Positions 34,556 through 42,591 of a stretch of DNA of 64,000 bases are shown in pieces. Every line of letters starts with the position of its first letter. Position 1 is the first letter of the stretch. The stretch comes from Siphonobacter curvatus. Lineage in GTDB: Bacteria > Bacteroidota > Bacteroidia > Cytophagales > Spirosomataceae. The stretch covers positions 2,480,001-2,544,000 of the forward strand of contig NZ_PTRA01000001.1 in NCBI RefSeq assembly GCF_002943425.1, given 5' to 3'. The notes under the pieces are model-generated. The model searched no databases. It was not told the DNA's origin and worked only from the letters and a program-made list of their open reading frames with translations. A program made the translations under genes and the position numbers.

Positions 34556-34852
34556 TTAGTCTACAAACTGACGGCGTAGTTTTTCTCCCGCGTCCCGAAG
34601 GCTACTATGCCAAGAAGCCGAGTTGGCTTCCGCGAACAGATCTTTACCCGGTACGCCCAGACGCCAGCGTACCACTTTATTGCTTTCCGGGTTGCGGCCA
34701 TCCTCACTGAAGTAGAAGTCAGCCGCTACGATATCCTGCCGAAAACGCATGAGGCGTCGCAGTTCGTTTTCAACCTGAGATACAAGCTCGGGAGACTCCT
34801 TGAATCCCACCGTTTGCAAGTCAATTTTGATGCCATCCACACTGTGTTCCAT
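34556..34852 (-). CDS. Short HPF/RaiA-type ribosome hibernation factor
   Basis: A 98-residue protein with the S30AE fold: beta-alpha-beta-beta-beta-alpha. Recognisable parts are KIDLQTVGFKESPELVSQVE (first strand and helix) and WRLGVPGKDLFAEANSASWHSSLRDAGEKLRRQ (final strand and helix, in two pieces), which match the family pattern of short HPF/RaiA. The long-HPF dimerisation tail is absent. It would bind the 30S subunit during stress. It heads the minus-strand series HPF, baeRF-like, GH15. A TAATTTTG box on the minus strand (34948-34941) could be its -7 element. Confidence 0.8.
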   Translation of the reverse strand: MEHSVDGIKIDLQTVGFKESPELVSQVENELRRLMRFRQDIVAADFYFSEDGRNPESNKVVRWRLGVPGKDLFAEANSASWHSSLRDAGEKLRRQFVD

Positions 34853-35331
34853 GATTCTTTTGTTTTAGGGTTATTAGAAAATTCTAACGACCTGTACCTT
34901 AAAATCCGAGTGTACCAGGCGGTCAAACCGGTACGTCGACCAAAATTAATTCACTGTTAATCAGCTACTTGACACCTTAAATTTACGGGTCACTGATTAG
35001 ATACTTATACTTAAAAAAACCATGCGGGCTTCTTTTACGTATCAATACTCCACGAATGAAGCAGTGCTTTTATTTAACAAGACGATGAAGTCTGTGCATG
35101 CCTAAGGTTTTATTCATCTTTCGCGACAAGTGGAAGGGAAGATAGAGTCTTACCGGAGTCGGGTAGCTGATTTCCCCTAGGCAGCGTGGCAAGTAGAGAA
35201 CCGTCGGGCAAGAAGCGATGAATTGAAAGGTTAGCCATTCATCAAACACAATTCCTAGTTCACGAAAACATATACTATTTTCAGTCGCGTAATCCAGCGT
35301 AGTATAACAGACCTTTTAAACACAGAAACGT
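34853..35331. other. 479-base gap between HPF and VOC genes
   Basis: This divergent, AT-rich spacer must contain promoters for both neighbours. It holds the -7-like box at 34941-34948 and, on the plus strand, a 27-codon frame at 35022-35105 with no recognisable product. No strong hairpin was found. Confidence 0.4.
34941..34948 (-). promoter_or_regulatory. Possible -7 box for the HPF operon
   Basis: CAAAATTA on the plus strand reads TAATTTTG on the minus strand, matching TAnnTTTG. No TTG was found at the expected -33 position. It would give a leader of about 80 bases. Confidence 0.35.
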
Positions 35332-35709
35332 ATGAAACGAGTGACGGGCTTTGGCGGTATCTTTTTTAAAACGAAAGACCCTCAAGCGACGCGGACCTGG
35401 TATAATCAACATTTGGGCTTTAACACAGATGAGTACGGGGCAACCTTTGCATGGCGGGACAGTCAGGACCCTACGCAAGAAGGAGTTACTACCTGGAGCC
35501 CTTTTCCTGAGCATACGTCTTATTTCGATCCATCTCCGAAGGAATTCATGCTGAATTTTCGGGTTGCTAATCTGGAAGAGTTACTCGTTCTTCTTCGGCA
35601 AGAAGGGGTGGAAGTGATCGGAGAAATGCAGGTATATGAATACGGTAAATTTGGTTGGATCCTAGACCCTGAAGGAAACAAAATTGAACTTTGGGAGCCT
35701 ACCCCCTAA
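35332..35709 (+). CDS. VOC (glyoxalase/bleomycin-resistance fold) protein
   Basis: A 125-residue protein with two beta-alpha-beta-beta-beta units of the vicinal oxygen chelate fold. The first is GGIFFKTKDPQATRTWYNQHLGF, the second FMLNFRVANLEELLVLLRQEGVEV, closing with YEYGKFGWILDPEGNKIELWEP, where the final Glu is a usual metal ligand. A metal-binding His is not obvious at the first position (GGIFFKT), so catalysis cannot be assumed. Proteins of this type range from glyoxalases to antibiotic-binding proteins. It is a single gene without linked neighbours. Confidence 0.85.
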   Translation: MKRVTGFGGIFFKTKDPQATRTWYNQHLGFNTDEYGATFAWRDSQDPTQEGVTTWSPFPEHTSYFDPSPKEFMLNFRVANLEELLVLLRQEGVEVIGEMQVYEYGKFGWILDPEGNKIELWEPTP

Positions 35710-35963
35710 AAAACTAAGCTAAATCCTTCTCATTCAAGCACCTGTACTTACGGTAAACTTAGGAGGTCATAGTAGAAGGAGCTGTCGCTTGGCTACTCTT
35801 TAGGGGAAGCATTGTTCGCTTTACTCTAATCCATAAGATTCGGGTTTCTCCCTCACTATTAATGGTACAGATCTGTGCCTATCTCTGTATAACAGGCTAA
35901 AAATCAAACTCATACATCCCAGCTTACTTTTCAGTATATGCTTAACAAGGCCCCAGAAAAGTA

Positions 35964-35998
35964 AAAAGCCTGACCATCTATCTGATAGTCAGGCTTTT
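35964..35998 (-). terminator. Terminator of tRNA-Ser
   Basis: AAAAGCCTGAC (35964-35974) pairs with GTCAGGCTTTT (35988-35998); the inner ATC/GAT pairing extends the stem after one mismatch. U-tracts occur in both directions, and it lies three bases past the tRNA. Confidence 0.85.
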
Positions 35999-36000
35999 AG

Positions 36001-36088
36001 CAGAGGGGAAGGGATTCGAACCCTCGATACCCTTGAGAGGTATACACACTTTCCAGGCGTGCTCCTTCAACCACTCGGACACCCCTCT
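36001..36088 (-). tRNA. tRNA-Ser (anticodon GGA)
   Basis: An 88-base class II tRNA on the minus strand: acceptor AGAGGGG with CCCCTCT, discriminator G, anticodon stem CACGC/GTGTG with loop CTGGAAA (anticodon GGA, serine), a long variable arm (TATACCTCTCAAGGGTAT) and T arm GAGGG-TTCGAAT-CCCTT. CCA is not encoded. Confidence 0.95.
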
Positions 36089-36138
36089 GTTTGTTTGGGG
36101 TCGCAAGATACAAACAAAAAAGAGCCAAAAGCAAGCGT

Positions 36139-37206
36139 TTAGCTTAATTCTCCCCGTAAAGATTCCGTCAATTTTTGACGAATCATCGCGGAATCGTTGC
36201 CATACTGCCCCAGCAGGAACATCAGTTTGGTTACTGCCGCCTCAGATGTCAGGTCCGCTCCGCTGACTAAACCCATCTCATTGAGGTACTTACTGGTTTG
36301 GTACCGTCCCTGTAATACCCGTCCTCCCGTACATTGCGACACGTTCAGCAAGATCAGACCGCGATCGGTCGCTTTTTCCAGCGTTTCCAAAAACCAGGGA
36401 GCCGTGGGGGCATTTCCCGCTCCGTAGGTTTCGAGCACCACTCCCTTTAATCCTTCAATCGAGAAAATACTGTTCATCACGGAAGGTGAAATTCCCGGAA
36501 AGAGTTTTAAAATCACCACGTTCGCATCCAGCGTTTCGTGTACAGAAAAGGGCTTTGTAGAATCGTAGGCACGAATGTAAGGTCGATTGTAATCAATGGT
36601 CACGCCCGCTTCAGCCAGATACGGATAGTTTTCCGACTGAAACGCATTAAACTGACTACTTTCCTGTTTGCGGGCCCGATTACCCCGTAACAGGTACGAA
36701 TGAAAATAAATGGCTACTTCGGGCACCATGGGTCGCTGCTGCTCATCGCGGGCGGCGGCAATTTCCAGGGCCGTGATGAAGTTTTCAACGGCATCGGTAC
36801 GGGCAGCTCCAATGGGCAATTGGGCCCCGGTGAGAATCACGGGTTTATTCAGATTCTCGAACAAAAAGCTCAGTGCCGAAGCCGTATACGCCATGGTATC
36901 CGTTCCGTGTACAATCACAAAGCTGTCGTACTGTTCGTAATGCTCGCCGATAATCCGACTGATTTCCAGCCAGTTATTAGGCACCATGTTCGAAGAATCG
37001 AGCAGTTCGTCCAGCACGAGTACGGAAATGGAAAACCGCAGGCGAGCCAATTCCGGAATGCGTTCCAGAATCTGTTCGAAATTAAAGGGCACCAGCGTTT
37101 CCAGCCGACGGTCGTAGACCATGCCAAAGGTTCCGCCGGTGTAAATAACCAGTACGGAAAGCGGTGAGGAAGCCGAAGCTGCCGTATCTAATTTGATGAT
37201 TTTCAA
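36139..37206 (-). CDS. ansA: Type I (cytoplasmic) L-asparaginase
   Basis: A 355-residue enzyme hydrolysing asparagine to aspartate and ammonia. The nucleophile Thr lies in VIYTGGTFGM and the second catalytic Thr in IVHGTDTMAYTASAL; LTGAQLPIGAARTDAVEN and VVLETYGAGNAP are further family motifs. No signal peptide, so the protein is cytoplasmic and type I. It begins 34 bases after the end of the TatD gene on the same strand, so the two are probably co-transcribed. The C-terminal 60 residues (GGRVLQGRYQTSKYLNEMG onward) fit the type I allosteric region. Confidence 0.95.
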   Translation of the reverse strand: MKIIKLDTAASASSPLSVLVIYTGGTFGMVYDRRLETLVPFNFEQILERIPELARLRFSISVLVLDELLDSSNMVPNNWLEISRIIGEHYEQYDSFVIVHGTDTMAYTASALSFLFENLNKPVILTGAQLPIGAARTDAVENFITALEIAAARDEQQRPMVPEVAIYFHSYLLRGNRARKQESSQFNAFQSENYPYLAEAGVTIDYNRPYIRAYDSTKPFSVHETLDANVVILKLFPGISPSVMNSIFSIEGLKGVVLETYGAGNAPTAPWFLETLEKATDRGLILLNVSQCTGGRVLQGRYQTSKYLNEMGLVSGADLTSEAAVTKLMFLLGQYGNDSAMIRQKLTESLRGELS

Positions 37207-37240
37207 GGAAGTAATTGTTTGGGGGGATATGCGGAAAACC

Positions 37241-38011
37241 TTACTGAATCAGTTGCAAAGCATTGGCGGTCGTCTGTTCGATAATAGTCTGGACGGGTAC
37301 CTGCTTCAAATCTGCGATTCGCTGGGCAATCAGTGGCAGGTAACTGGGTTCGTTACGTTTGCCCCGATACGGTACCGGAGCCAGGTAGGGTGCATCCGTT
37401 TCCAATACCAGATGTTCCAGCCCTACTTCCGGAATTACTTTATCCAGTCCACCGTTTTTAAAGGTCACTACGCCGCCGATGCCTAAGAGGAAGTTTAATT
37501 CCACGACTTTCCGAGCTTCTTCTACCCCACCCGAAAAACAGTGAAAAATACCCCGCAGATTCGGATCATTATGCTTTTCGATCAGTTCAACGGTTTCCCA
37601 GAAGGCATTCCGACAGTGAATAGCGATGGGTAACTGGTACTGCTTCGCCCAGCCAAGCTGCCGGGAAAAGGCTTCTTTCTGTTGCTCAGCGAAGGTGGTA
37701 TCCCAATAGAAGTCCAGACCGATTTCACCAATAGCAACAAAGGCATCCGCACTTTTTTCCAGCCATTCCTGCATGATTTGTAATTCCTGCTCCACATTTT
37801 CCTTCACGTAGGTAGGATGCAGACCAATCATGGGTCGACACTGGCCCGGGTAGGTACGAGCCAGCTCCATCATGCCGGGTATAGTTTCAGAATCACAATT
37901 AGGTAACCAGAATTCCGTTACACCAGCCGCCAATGCCCGTTCAATCATGGCAGTACGGTCGGTATCGTATTGCTCATCGTACAAGTGAGCGTGTGTTTCA
38001 ATGATTTTCAT
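37241..38011 (-). CDS. tatD: TatD-family metal-dependent DNase
   Basis: A 256-residue TIM-barrel hydrolase. Metal ligands are visible: His7 and His9 in ETHAHLYDE, Glu in AIGEIGLDFYWD, His in PIAIHCRNA, His in GIFHCFSGG and Asp in LVLETDAPYLAP. TatD enzymes are 3'-5' exonucleases or AP-endonuclease-like enzymes for DNA repair or breakdown. It sits in one unit with ansA downstream. A TACTTTTG box (minus strand, 38036-38029) lies 18 bases before the start codon. Confidence 0.94.
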   Translation of the reverse strand: MKIIETHAHLYDEQYDTDRTAMIERALAAGVTEFWLPNCDSETIPGMMELARTYPGQCRPMIGLHPTYVKENVEQELQIMQEWLEKSADAFVAIGEIGLDFYWDTTFAEQQKEAFSRQLGWAKQYQLPIAIHCRNAFWETVELIEKHNDPNLRGIFHCFSGGVEEARKVVELNFLLGIGGVVTFKNGGLDKVIPEVGLEHLVLETDAPYLAPVPYRGKRNEPSYLPLIAQRIADLKQVPVQTIIEQTTANALQLIQ

Positions 38012-38028
38012 AGGGTACTAAATTCCCG

Positions 38029-38036
38029 CAAAAGTA
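38029..38036 (-). promoter_or_regulatory. Candidate -7 box for the tatD-ansA unit
   Basis: CAAAAGTA on the plus strand reads TACTTTTG on the minus strand, an exact TAnnTTTG match placed 18 bases before the tatD start. The expected -33 element falls within the sanA-like terminator and is not clear. Confidence 0.4.
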
Positions 38037-38037
38037 A

Positions 38038-38066
38038 CAAAACCCGAACCAACGGCCCGGGTTTTG
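38038..38066 (-). terminator. Terminator of the SanA-like gene
   Basis: CAAAACCCG (38038-38046) pairs with CGGGTTTTG (38058-38066) across an 11-base loop. On the minus strand it is followed by TTACTTTTGC. Confidence 0.65.
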
Positions 38067-38103
38067 TGGAGATAAAGGTTTGTTTCGGTCCGAAAGAAAC
38101 CTT

Positions 38104-38829
38104 TTATAGCGTATCGTCCATTTTCCGTTTCCGGCGTTCATTTTCGATGGGCTGGTTCGTTTTGGCAAACGAGGGATTCAGGAAAAAAACATCCATTACC
38201 GCTCTAGGTCGGGCCAGATATTCCCTAACCAGCGTTTTCAGTGAATACCCGTTCGGCACATCCTGAGCCGCAAAAGCGACCGCATCTACCCCCAGTTGAT
38301 CGGCTAAGAATAAGGCCCGGGCGTTATGAAAAGGCTGTGAGATCACGGTAACGTTTTTGTGCTTAAACACTTCCCGGCAACGCACAATGCTATCGTACGT
38401 GCGGCGTCCCGCAAAATCGTGCTGAATGATATTGGCTGGTACGCCCAAATTCACCAGAGCGTCCTCCATATCCCGGGGTTCGTTGTAGTATTCCGAATCG
38501 TTGTTACCGCTCAGAATCAACACTTTTACTTTACCCTCGTGATACAGCAGGGCCGCCGCTTCCATGCGATGTTTGAAAAACAGATTTTCGCGACCGTTGG
38601 CAATGTATTTACTCGTACCTAATACCAGCCCCACATCGTTGGTGGGAAGCTGTTTGATAAAGTAATAATTCTTTCCCTGCGTACTCAGGACGACCCAGGC
38701 ATTACAGAGCAAAACCAGCATTAAAACCGCAAACGCTCCTTTCATCGCCCACTTGGTAATTCTGGCTACCCAGTAAGCGGTGGTATTCACGCGACGTGAA
38801 GCCCGGAAAAGAAGCGTTCGGTCTACCAT
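38104..38829 (-). CDS. SanA/YdcF-like (DUF218) envelope protein
   Basis: A 241-residue protein with one N-terminal membrane helix (about residues 29-50; GAFAVLMLVLLCNAWVVL) and a DUF218 domain. Family motifs: VGLVLGTSKYIANGRENLFF, VLILSGNND, EPRDMEDALVNLGVP, DFAGRRTYDSIVRC, VISQPFHNARALFLAD. Escherichia coli SanA affects the envelope barrier to vancomycin, and YdcF binds SAM; the biochemical role is unsettled. It lies 61 bases after the parC gene on the same strand and has its own terminator. Confidence 0.88.
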   Translation of the reverse strand: MVDRTLLFRASRRVNTTAYWVARITKWAMKGAFAVLMLVLLCNAWVVLSTQGKNYYFIKQLPTNDVGLVLGTSKYIANGRENLFFKHRMEAAALLYHEGKVKVLILSGNNDSEYYNEPRDMEDALVNLGVPANIIQHDFAGRRTYDSIVRCREVFKHKNVTVISQPFHNARALFLADQLGVDAVAFAAQDVPNGYSLKTLVREYLARPRAVMDVFFLNPSFAKTNQPIENERRKRKMDDTL

Positions 38830-38890
38830 ACGAAAATTTGTCTAGCACCGGATCTGGCTGGCTTGGCTTCCCTAAGCTCGGAAGCTTTGC

Positions 38891-41509
38891 CTAACCAAAC
38901 AAATCTAATTGATTAATCGGAGCCGTGTCATCCTGTTCTTCAGTAACTTTTTCTTCGGAGGAATGTTCAGGTTCCGCTTTGGTTTCAACCGGAATCTTTT
39001 TCACTTCCTGAGGCTTTTCCACCGGCTTTGAAGCCAGCGTTTTCACCTCGACCACTTTATGGGACGAAAGCTTATTTCCCAAGGCTTTCCAGCCCCGTAC
39101 TTCCACGAACTCATCCACGGCCACTTCCTCTTTCTCGACAGGTCCTTTATCTTTCTCTTTCGTAGCTACCTCGATCCGGGGATGGGCGTCTACGCTGGCC
39201 ATCAGCAATTTAGAGCCTTTCGCCTCACTGATAAACTGGAATTTCTTATCGATCGTAGTCGTTTCGATGTGGAAACGCTTCACAAAATGATTCTTCTGAG
39301 CAGCGTCGTAATGAACCGCGGAGATCACCGTTTCCGGGGTGTATTTGGTCAGCACCAAGATCTGATCCTGCTCGTAACGATTCGTCAGCTCAAAGCTGGT
39401 CAATTCGTAATTGCCATCTTTGTACACCACCAGGATGGAGTCTTTCGCTTCGAAATTCCCCAGGTACTGCCCCCGGTTATCGCGGTTGAGGCGGCTGATG
39501 GTCGCATCGTACCAGATGTCTACGCCACCCAGCGTGGATACTCCCGTACGCTTGAGTTCAACTTTACGAACCGGGAATTTCGTCACCTGATTTCCCAGTG
39601 CTTCGCGGTTTTTGATGGCGAGTTTAGCAAAATCCCATTCAAACTGCTTCACCTTGGCCGTACAGGAAGCCGTAAGCTTGATCTCTACGGTTTCCGCTTC
39701 TCCGTTGTCGTTAGCCGTAAACCAGAGCAATTTAGACTTTGGATTACCCGCCGTCAGGTCATATTCCCGATCACGGGTTACGGCCGTTACACAGAACCGT
39801 TTCGCATAGGTAACTCCGGATTTGGAATCGCTGTAGATCAGATTGTATACCCGGCGATCATCTCCTTTGCGGAATATACTGCAGAAAATAATGTCTTTCC
39901 CGACGAATACTTTTTCCTGTATTTTGGTCACCAAGCACTTTCCGTCGCGGCGGAAAACGATGATGTCATCGATATCGGAACAGTCACAGACGTACTCGTC
40001 TTTCTTGAGTCCAAAACCGATGAACCCATCTTCACGGTTGACGTACAGCTTGGCATTCGTCGCCGCAACTACGGCTACGGATACGGTATTAAAGTTTTTG
40101 AGTTCGGTTTTACGTTCGCGACCTTTCCCGTATTTCTTGAGCAGGTTTTTGTAGTAATCGATCGCGTACCGGGTCAGGTGTGCCAGGTGATCGAGCACTT
40201 CCGTCAGCTCATCATTCAGTCGTTTCATTACTTCGTCGGCCTTGAAGGCGTCGTAGCGGGAAATACGTTTGATGCGGATTTCCAGCAGTCGTAACAAATC
40301 GTCCTCGACAATCTCCCGATAGAAATTCTTTTTATAAGGCTTGAGCCCTTTGTCCACCGTGGCAATTACCGCTTCGAAGGTTTCGCATTCCTCGATTTTA
40401 CGGTAAATCCGGTTTTCGATAAAGATTTTTTCCAGGGAAGAAAAGAGAATTTTTTCCTGTAGTTCGTTCTTCCGGATTTCGAGTTCCTGCCGTAGCAAGT
40501 CCTTCGTCTGCTTAGTATTAATTCGCAGAATATCCGTCGCGTTGGAAAAAACGGGCTTATCGCCGATGATGATACAGGCATTGGGCGATATGCTTACTTC
40601 GCATTCCGTAAAGGCGTACAGGGCATCGATGGTAATATCCGGGGATACGCCCGGAGCCAGATGCACGTGAATTTCCACGTTTCTTGACGTCAGATCTTCT
40701 ACTTTACGGATTTTGATTTTGCCTTCATCGTTGGCTTTGATGATCGAATCTTTTACGGAAGTCGTCGTGGTGCCGTACGGAATTTCGTGAATGACGAGCG
40801 TCTTCTTATCCAGCTCGCGGATTTTTGCCCGTACCCGAACCTTGCCTCCGCGTTGCCCATCATTGTAATTACTGGCATCGATCATACCTCCCGTCGGAAA
40901 GTCCGGCAGTAAGGAAATCGAGTGCCCTTTCAGCACTTCAATGGAAGCTTCGCAAAGTTCAATGAAGTTATGGGGCAGAATTTTGGTGGAAAGCCCGACG
41001 GCAATCCCTTCTACACCCTGGGCCAGCAGTAAGGGGAATTTAACGGGTAGCGTAACCGGCTCGCGTTTCCGTCCATCGTAGCTCAGTTGCCATTCGGTAG
41101 TATCTTCGTTGAAGACGACTTCCTTACCGAAAGCTGACAGACGTACTTCAATGTACCGGGCCGCGGCTGCACTATCACCCGTATTGATATCGCCCCAGTT
41201 TCCCTGGCAATCAAACAGCAGGGACTTCTGACCAATGTTTACAATGGCATCGTAAATCGAGGCATCGCCGTGCGGGTGATATTGCATGGCCGCCCCAACG
41301 ACGTTGGCTACTTTATTAAAACGGCCATCATCCAGCTCGCGAAGGGCGTGCAGGATGCGACGTTGTACGGGCTTAAATCCGTCTTCAATAGCGGGGACAG
41401 CCCGCTCCAGAATCACATAGGAGGCATATTCCAGAAACCATTGCTCATACAGCCCATCGACGGACATTTGCTGATGCAAGGATTCTTCCTGTTCGAGTGC
41501 TTCGGACAT
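38891..41509 (-). CDS. parC: DNA topoisomerase IV subunit A
   Basis: An 872-residue type IIA topoisomerase A subunit that, with ParE, separates replicated chromosomes. The DNA-breakage Tyr119 is in AARYIEVRLS, after NWGDINTGDSAAA; the start region has the usual DGFKPVQRRILHAL. The C-terminal beta-pinwheel is recognisable but the GyrA-box (QRRGGKG) of gyrases is missing, favouring topoisomerase IV, as does the Bacteroidota-type IPYGTTTTSVKDSI. The last 90 residues are a charged, Lys/Glu/Pro-rich tail (KEKDKGPVEKEEV) ending NQLDLFG. parE is not in the window. The long plus-strand frames inside it are shadows. Confidence 0.93.
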   Translation of the reverse strand: MSEALEQEESLHQQMSVDGLYEQWFLEYASYVILERAVPAIEDGFKPVQRRILHALRELDDGRFNKVANVVGAAMQYHPHGDASIYDAIVNIGQKSLLFDCQGNWGDINTGDSAAAARYIEVRLSAFGKEVVFNEDTTEWQLSYDGRKREPVTLPVKFPLLLAQGVEGIAVGLSTKILPHNFIELCEASIEVLKGHSISLLPDFPTGGMIDASNYNDGQRGGKVRVRAKIRELDKKTLVIHEIPYGTTTTSVKDSIIKANDEGKIKIRKVEDLTSRNVEIHVHLAPGVSPDITIDALYAFTECEVSISPNACIIIGDKPVFSNATDILRINTKQTKDLLRQELEIRKNELQEKILFSSLEKIFIENRIYRKIEECETFEAVIATVDKGLKPYKKNFYREIVEDDLLRLLEIRIKRISRYDAFKADEVMKRLNDELTEVLDHLAHLTRYAIDYYKNLLKKYGKGRERKTELKNFNTVSVAVVAATNAKLYVNREDGFIGFGLKKDEYVCDCSDIDDIIVFRRDGKCLVTKIQEKVFVGKDIIFCSIFRKGDDRRVYNLIYSDSKSGVTYAKRFCVTAVTRDREYDLTAGNPKSKLLWFTANDNGEAETVEIKLTASCTAKVKQFEWDFAKLAIKNREALGNQVTKFPVRKVELKRTGVSTLGGVDIWYDATISRLNRDNRGQYLGNFEAKDSILVVYKDGNYELTSFELTNRYEQDQILVLTKYTPETVISAVHYDAAQKNHFVKRFHIETTTIDKKFQFISEAKGSKLLMASVDAHPRIEVATKEKDKGPVEKEEVAVDEFVEVRGWKALGNKLSSHKVVEVKTLASKPVEKPQEVKKIPVETKAEPEHSSEEKVTEEQDDTAPINQLDLFG

Positions 41510-41766
41510 GGGTAAAAAACGGGTTCAAATCGAATGGGAAGCAGACCCCATTCGTGGGGTAAAACACTTGGTATTTTGAAGGATCTGCCCTGTTCATTCC
41601 ATGATCCTTAATGTAACCATAGATGCTATCAGTAATTCAGATGAATCGTACCTTTTTTGCAGCAGACTGCTCTGCTCATGGGTAAAGATAGTGAATTTTA
41701 ATGAATATTTTACGCCGCCTAACGCTTATCTCTTTAGAATTGTATACAAAATTTACTCATCTCCTA

Positions 41767-42408
41767 CTACTGGGCTTCATGTACAACTACCAATAATTCG
41801 GCAATCATCATGGCCGTAGCACCCCATACTTTATTCTCCTGCAACAGGTAATAAGGAGCGTCGAAAACGAAACCTTTGGATTCGCGTTTTTCGGTGCCGA
41901 GAATGCCTTCATTCATCATCTCCATTAATTCTACTTCGAAGATCATATCGACTTCTACGGGGTCTGGATAAAAATCAGGGCGATACGGCAGGGTTCCGAC
42001 GACCGGTAACACCCAGAAGTTACTGGGTGGAATATACAATTTGGTGAGTGAGCCCAGGATCTTCACGTCACTGGCTTTGATTCCAATTTCTTCCTGAGCT
42101 TCGCGTAAGGCCGTATGAATCAGACTTTTATCGGTTCGTTCCATGCGTCCACCAGGAAAAGCCATCTGACCGCCGTGCACCCCTTCGTACTTAGGCCGAA
42201 GAATCAGAGGCAGGTAGATATTACCCAGATACTGGTAAAATAAGATCAAAACGGCACTTTGCCGCGTACGTTCATTGGGCTGGATTTTGAAGCGAGTCCG
42301 GCTGCCGGAAGCCATTTTCTGATGGGCCAGTTCACCCGGCAGCGGCTCTTGCAATCGCTGGCTGAGTGACTGGGAGAATTCAGAGAAGGTTGCCGTAGTC
42401 AGATTCAT
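41767..42408 (-). CDS. Nudix hydrolase, CoA-pyrophosphatase type
   Basis: A 213-residue Nudix protein. The Nudix box is GGRMERTDKSLIHTALREAQ followed by EEIGI, with the upstream MAFPGG. The LxRPKYEGVHGGQMAFPGG and late PYYLL patterns fit the CoA diphosphatase subgroup (NudL/PCD1-like), which cleaves CoA and acyl-CoA derivatives. The start at 42408 (MNLTTATFSEF) is chosen over one 11 codons earlier because the helical domain begins there. It is a single gene between parC and the FAD dehydrogenase gene. Confidence 0.88.
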   Translation of the reverse strand: MNLTTATFSEFSQSLSQRLQEPLPGELAHQKMASGSRTRFKIQPNERTRQSAVLILFYQYLGNIYLPLILRPKYEGVHGGQMAFPGGRMERTDKSLIHTALREAQEEIGIKASDVKILGSLTKLYIPPSNFWVLPVVGTLPYRPDFYPDPVEVDMIFEVELMEMMNEGILGTEKRESKGFVFDAPYYLLQENKVWGATAMMIAELLVVVHEAQ

Positions 42409-42591
42409 ATTGGTGAGGAAATTTCGGGGTGTGCCCTGCAAGATACGTCTTCCTGACTGAAATCAGCACATACTTTGCGGAACTCACCCGTGGTTTGGGT
42501 ACATAAGTTACTGAAACTGTTCGGATTCGGGCACTCATTTTTTTATCTTGACTTTTGATCCCCGAAAACCATTCCCCGCCCGTTTTCCGGC

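Noticed and set aside
34426-34710. 94-codon plus-strand frame between baeRF-like and HPF genes
   Set aside because: Overlaps the HPF gene on the opposite strand and has no recognisable product.
35022-35105. 27-codon plus-strand small frame in the HPF/VOC gap
   Set aside because: Starts with ATG and ends in TAA, but nothing supports translation; too short to judge.
39059-40294. 411-codon plus-strand frame opposite parC
   Set aside because: It lies wholly inside the well-supported parC gene and its product has no recognisable domain; an antisense shadow.
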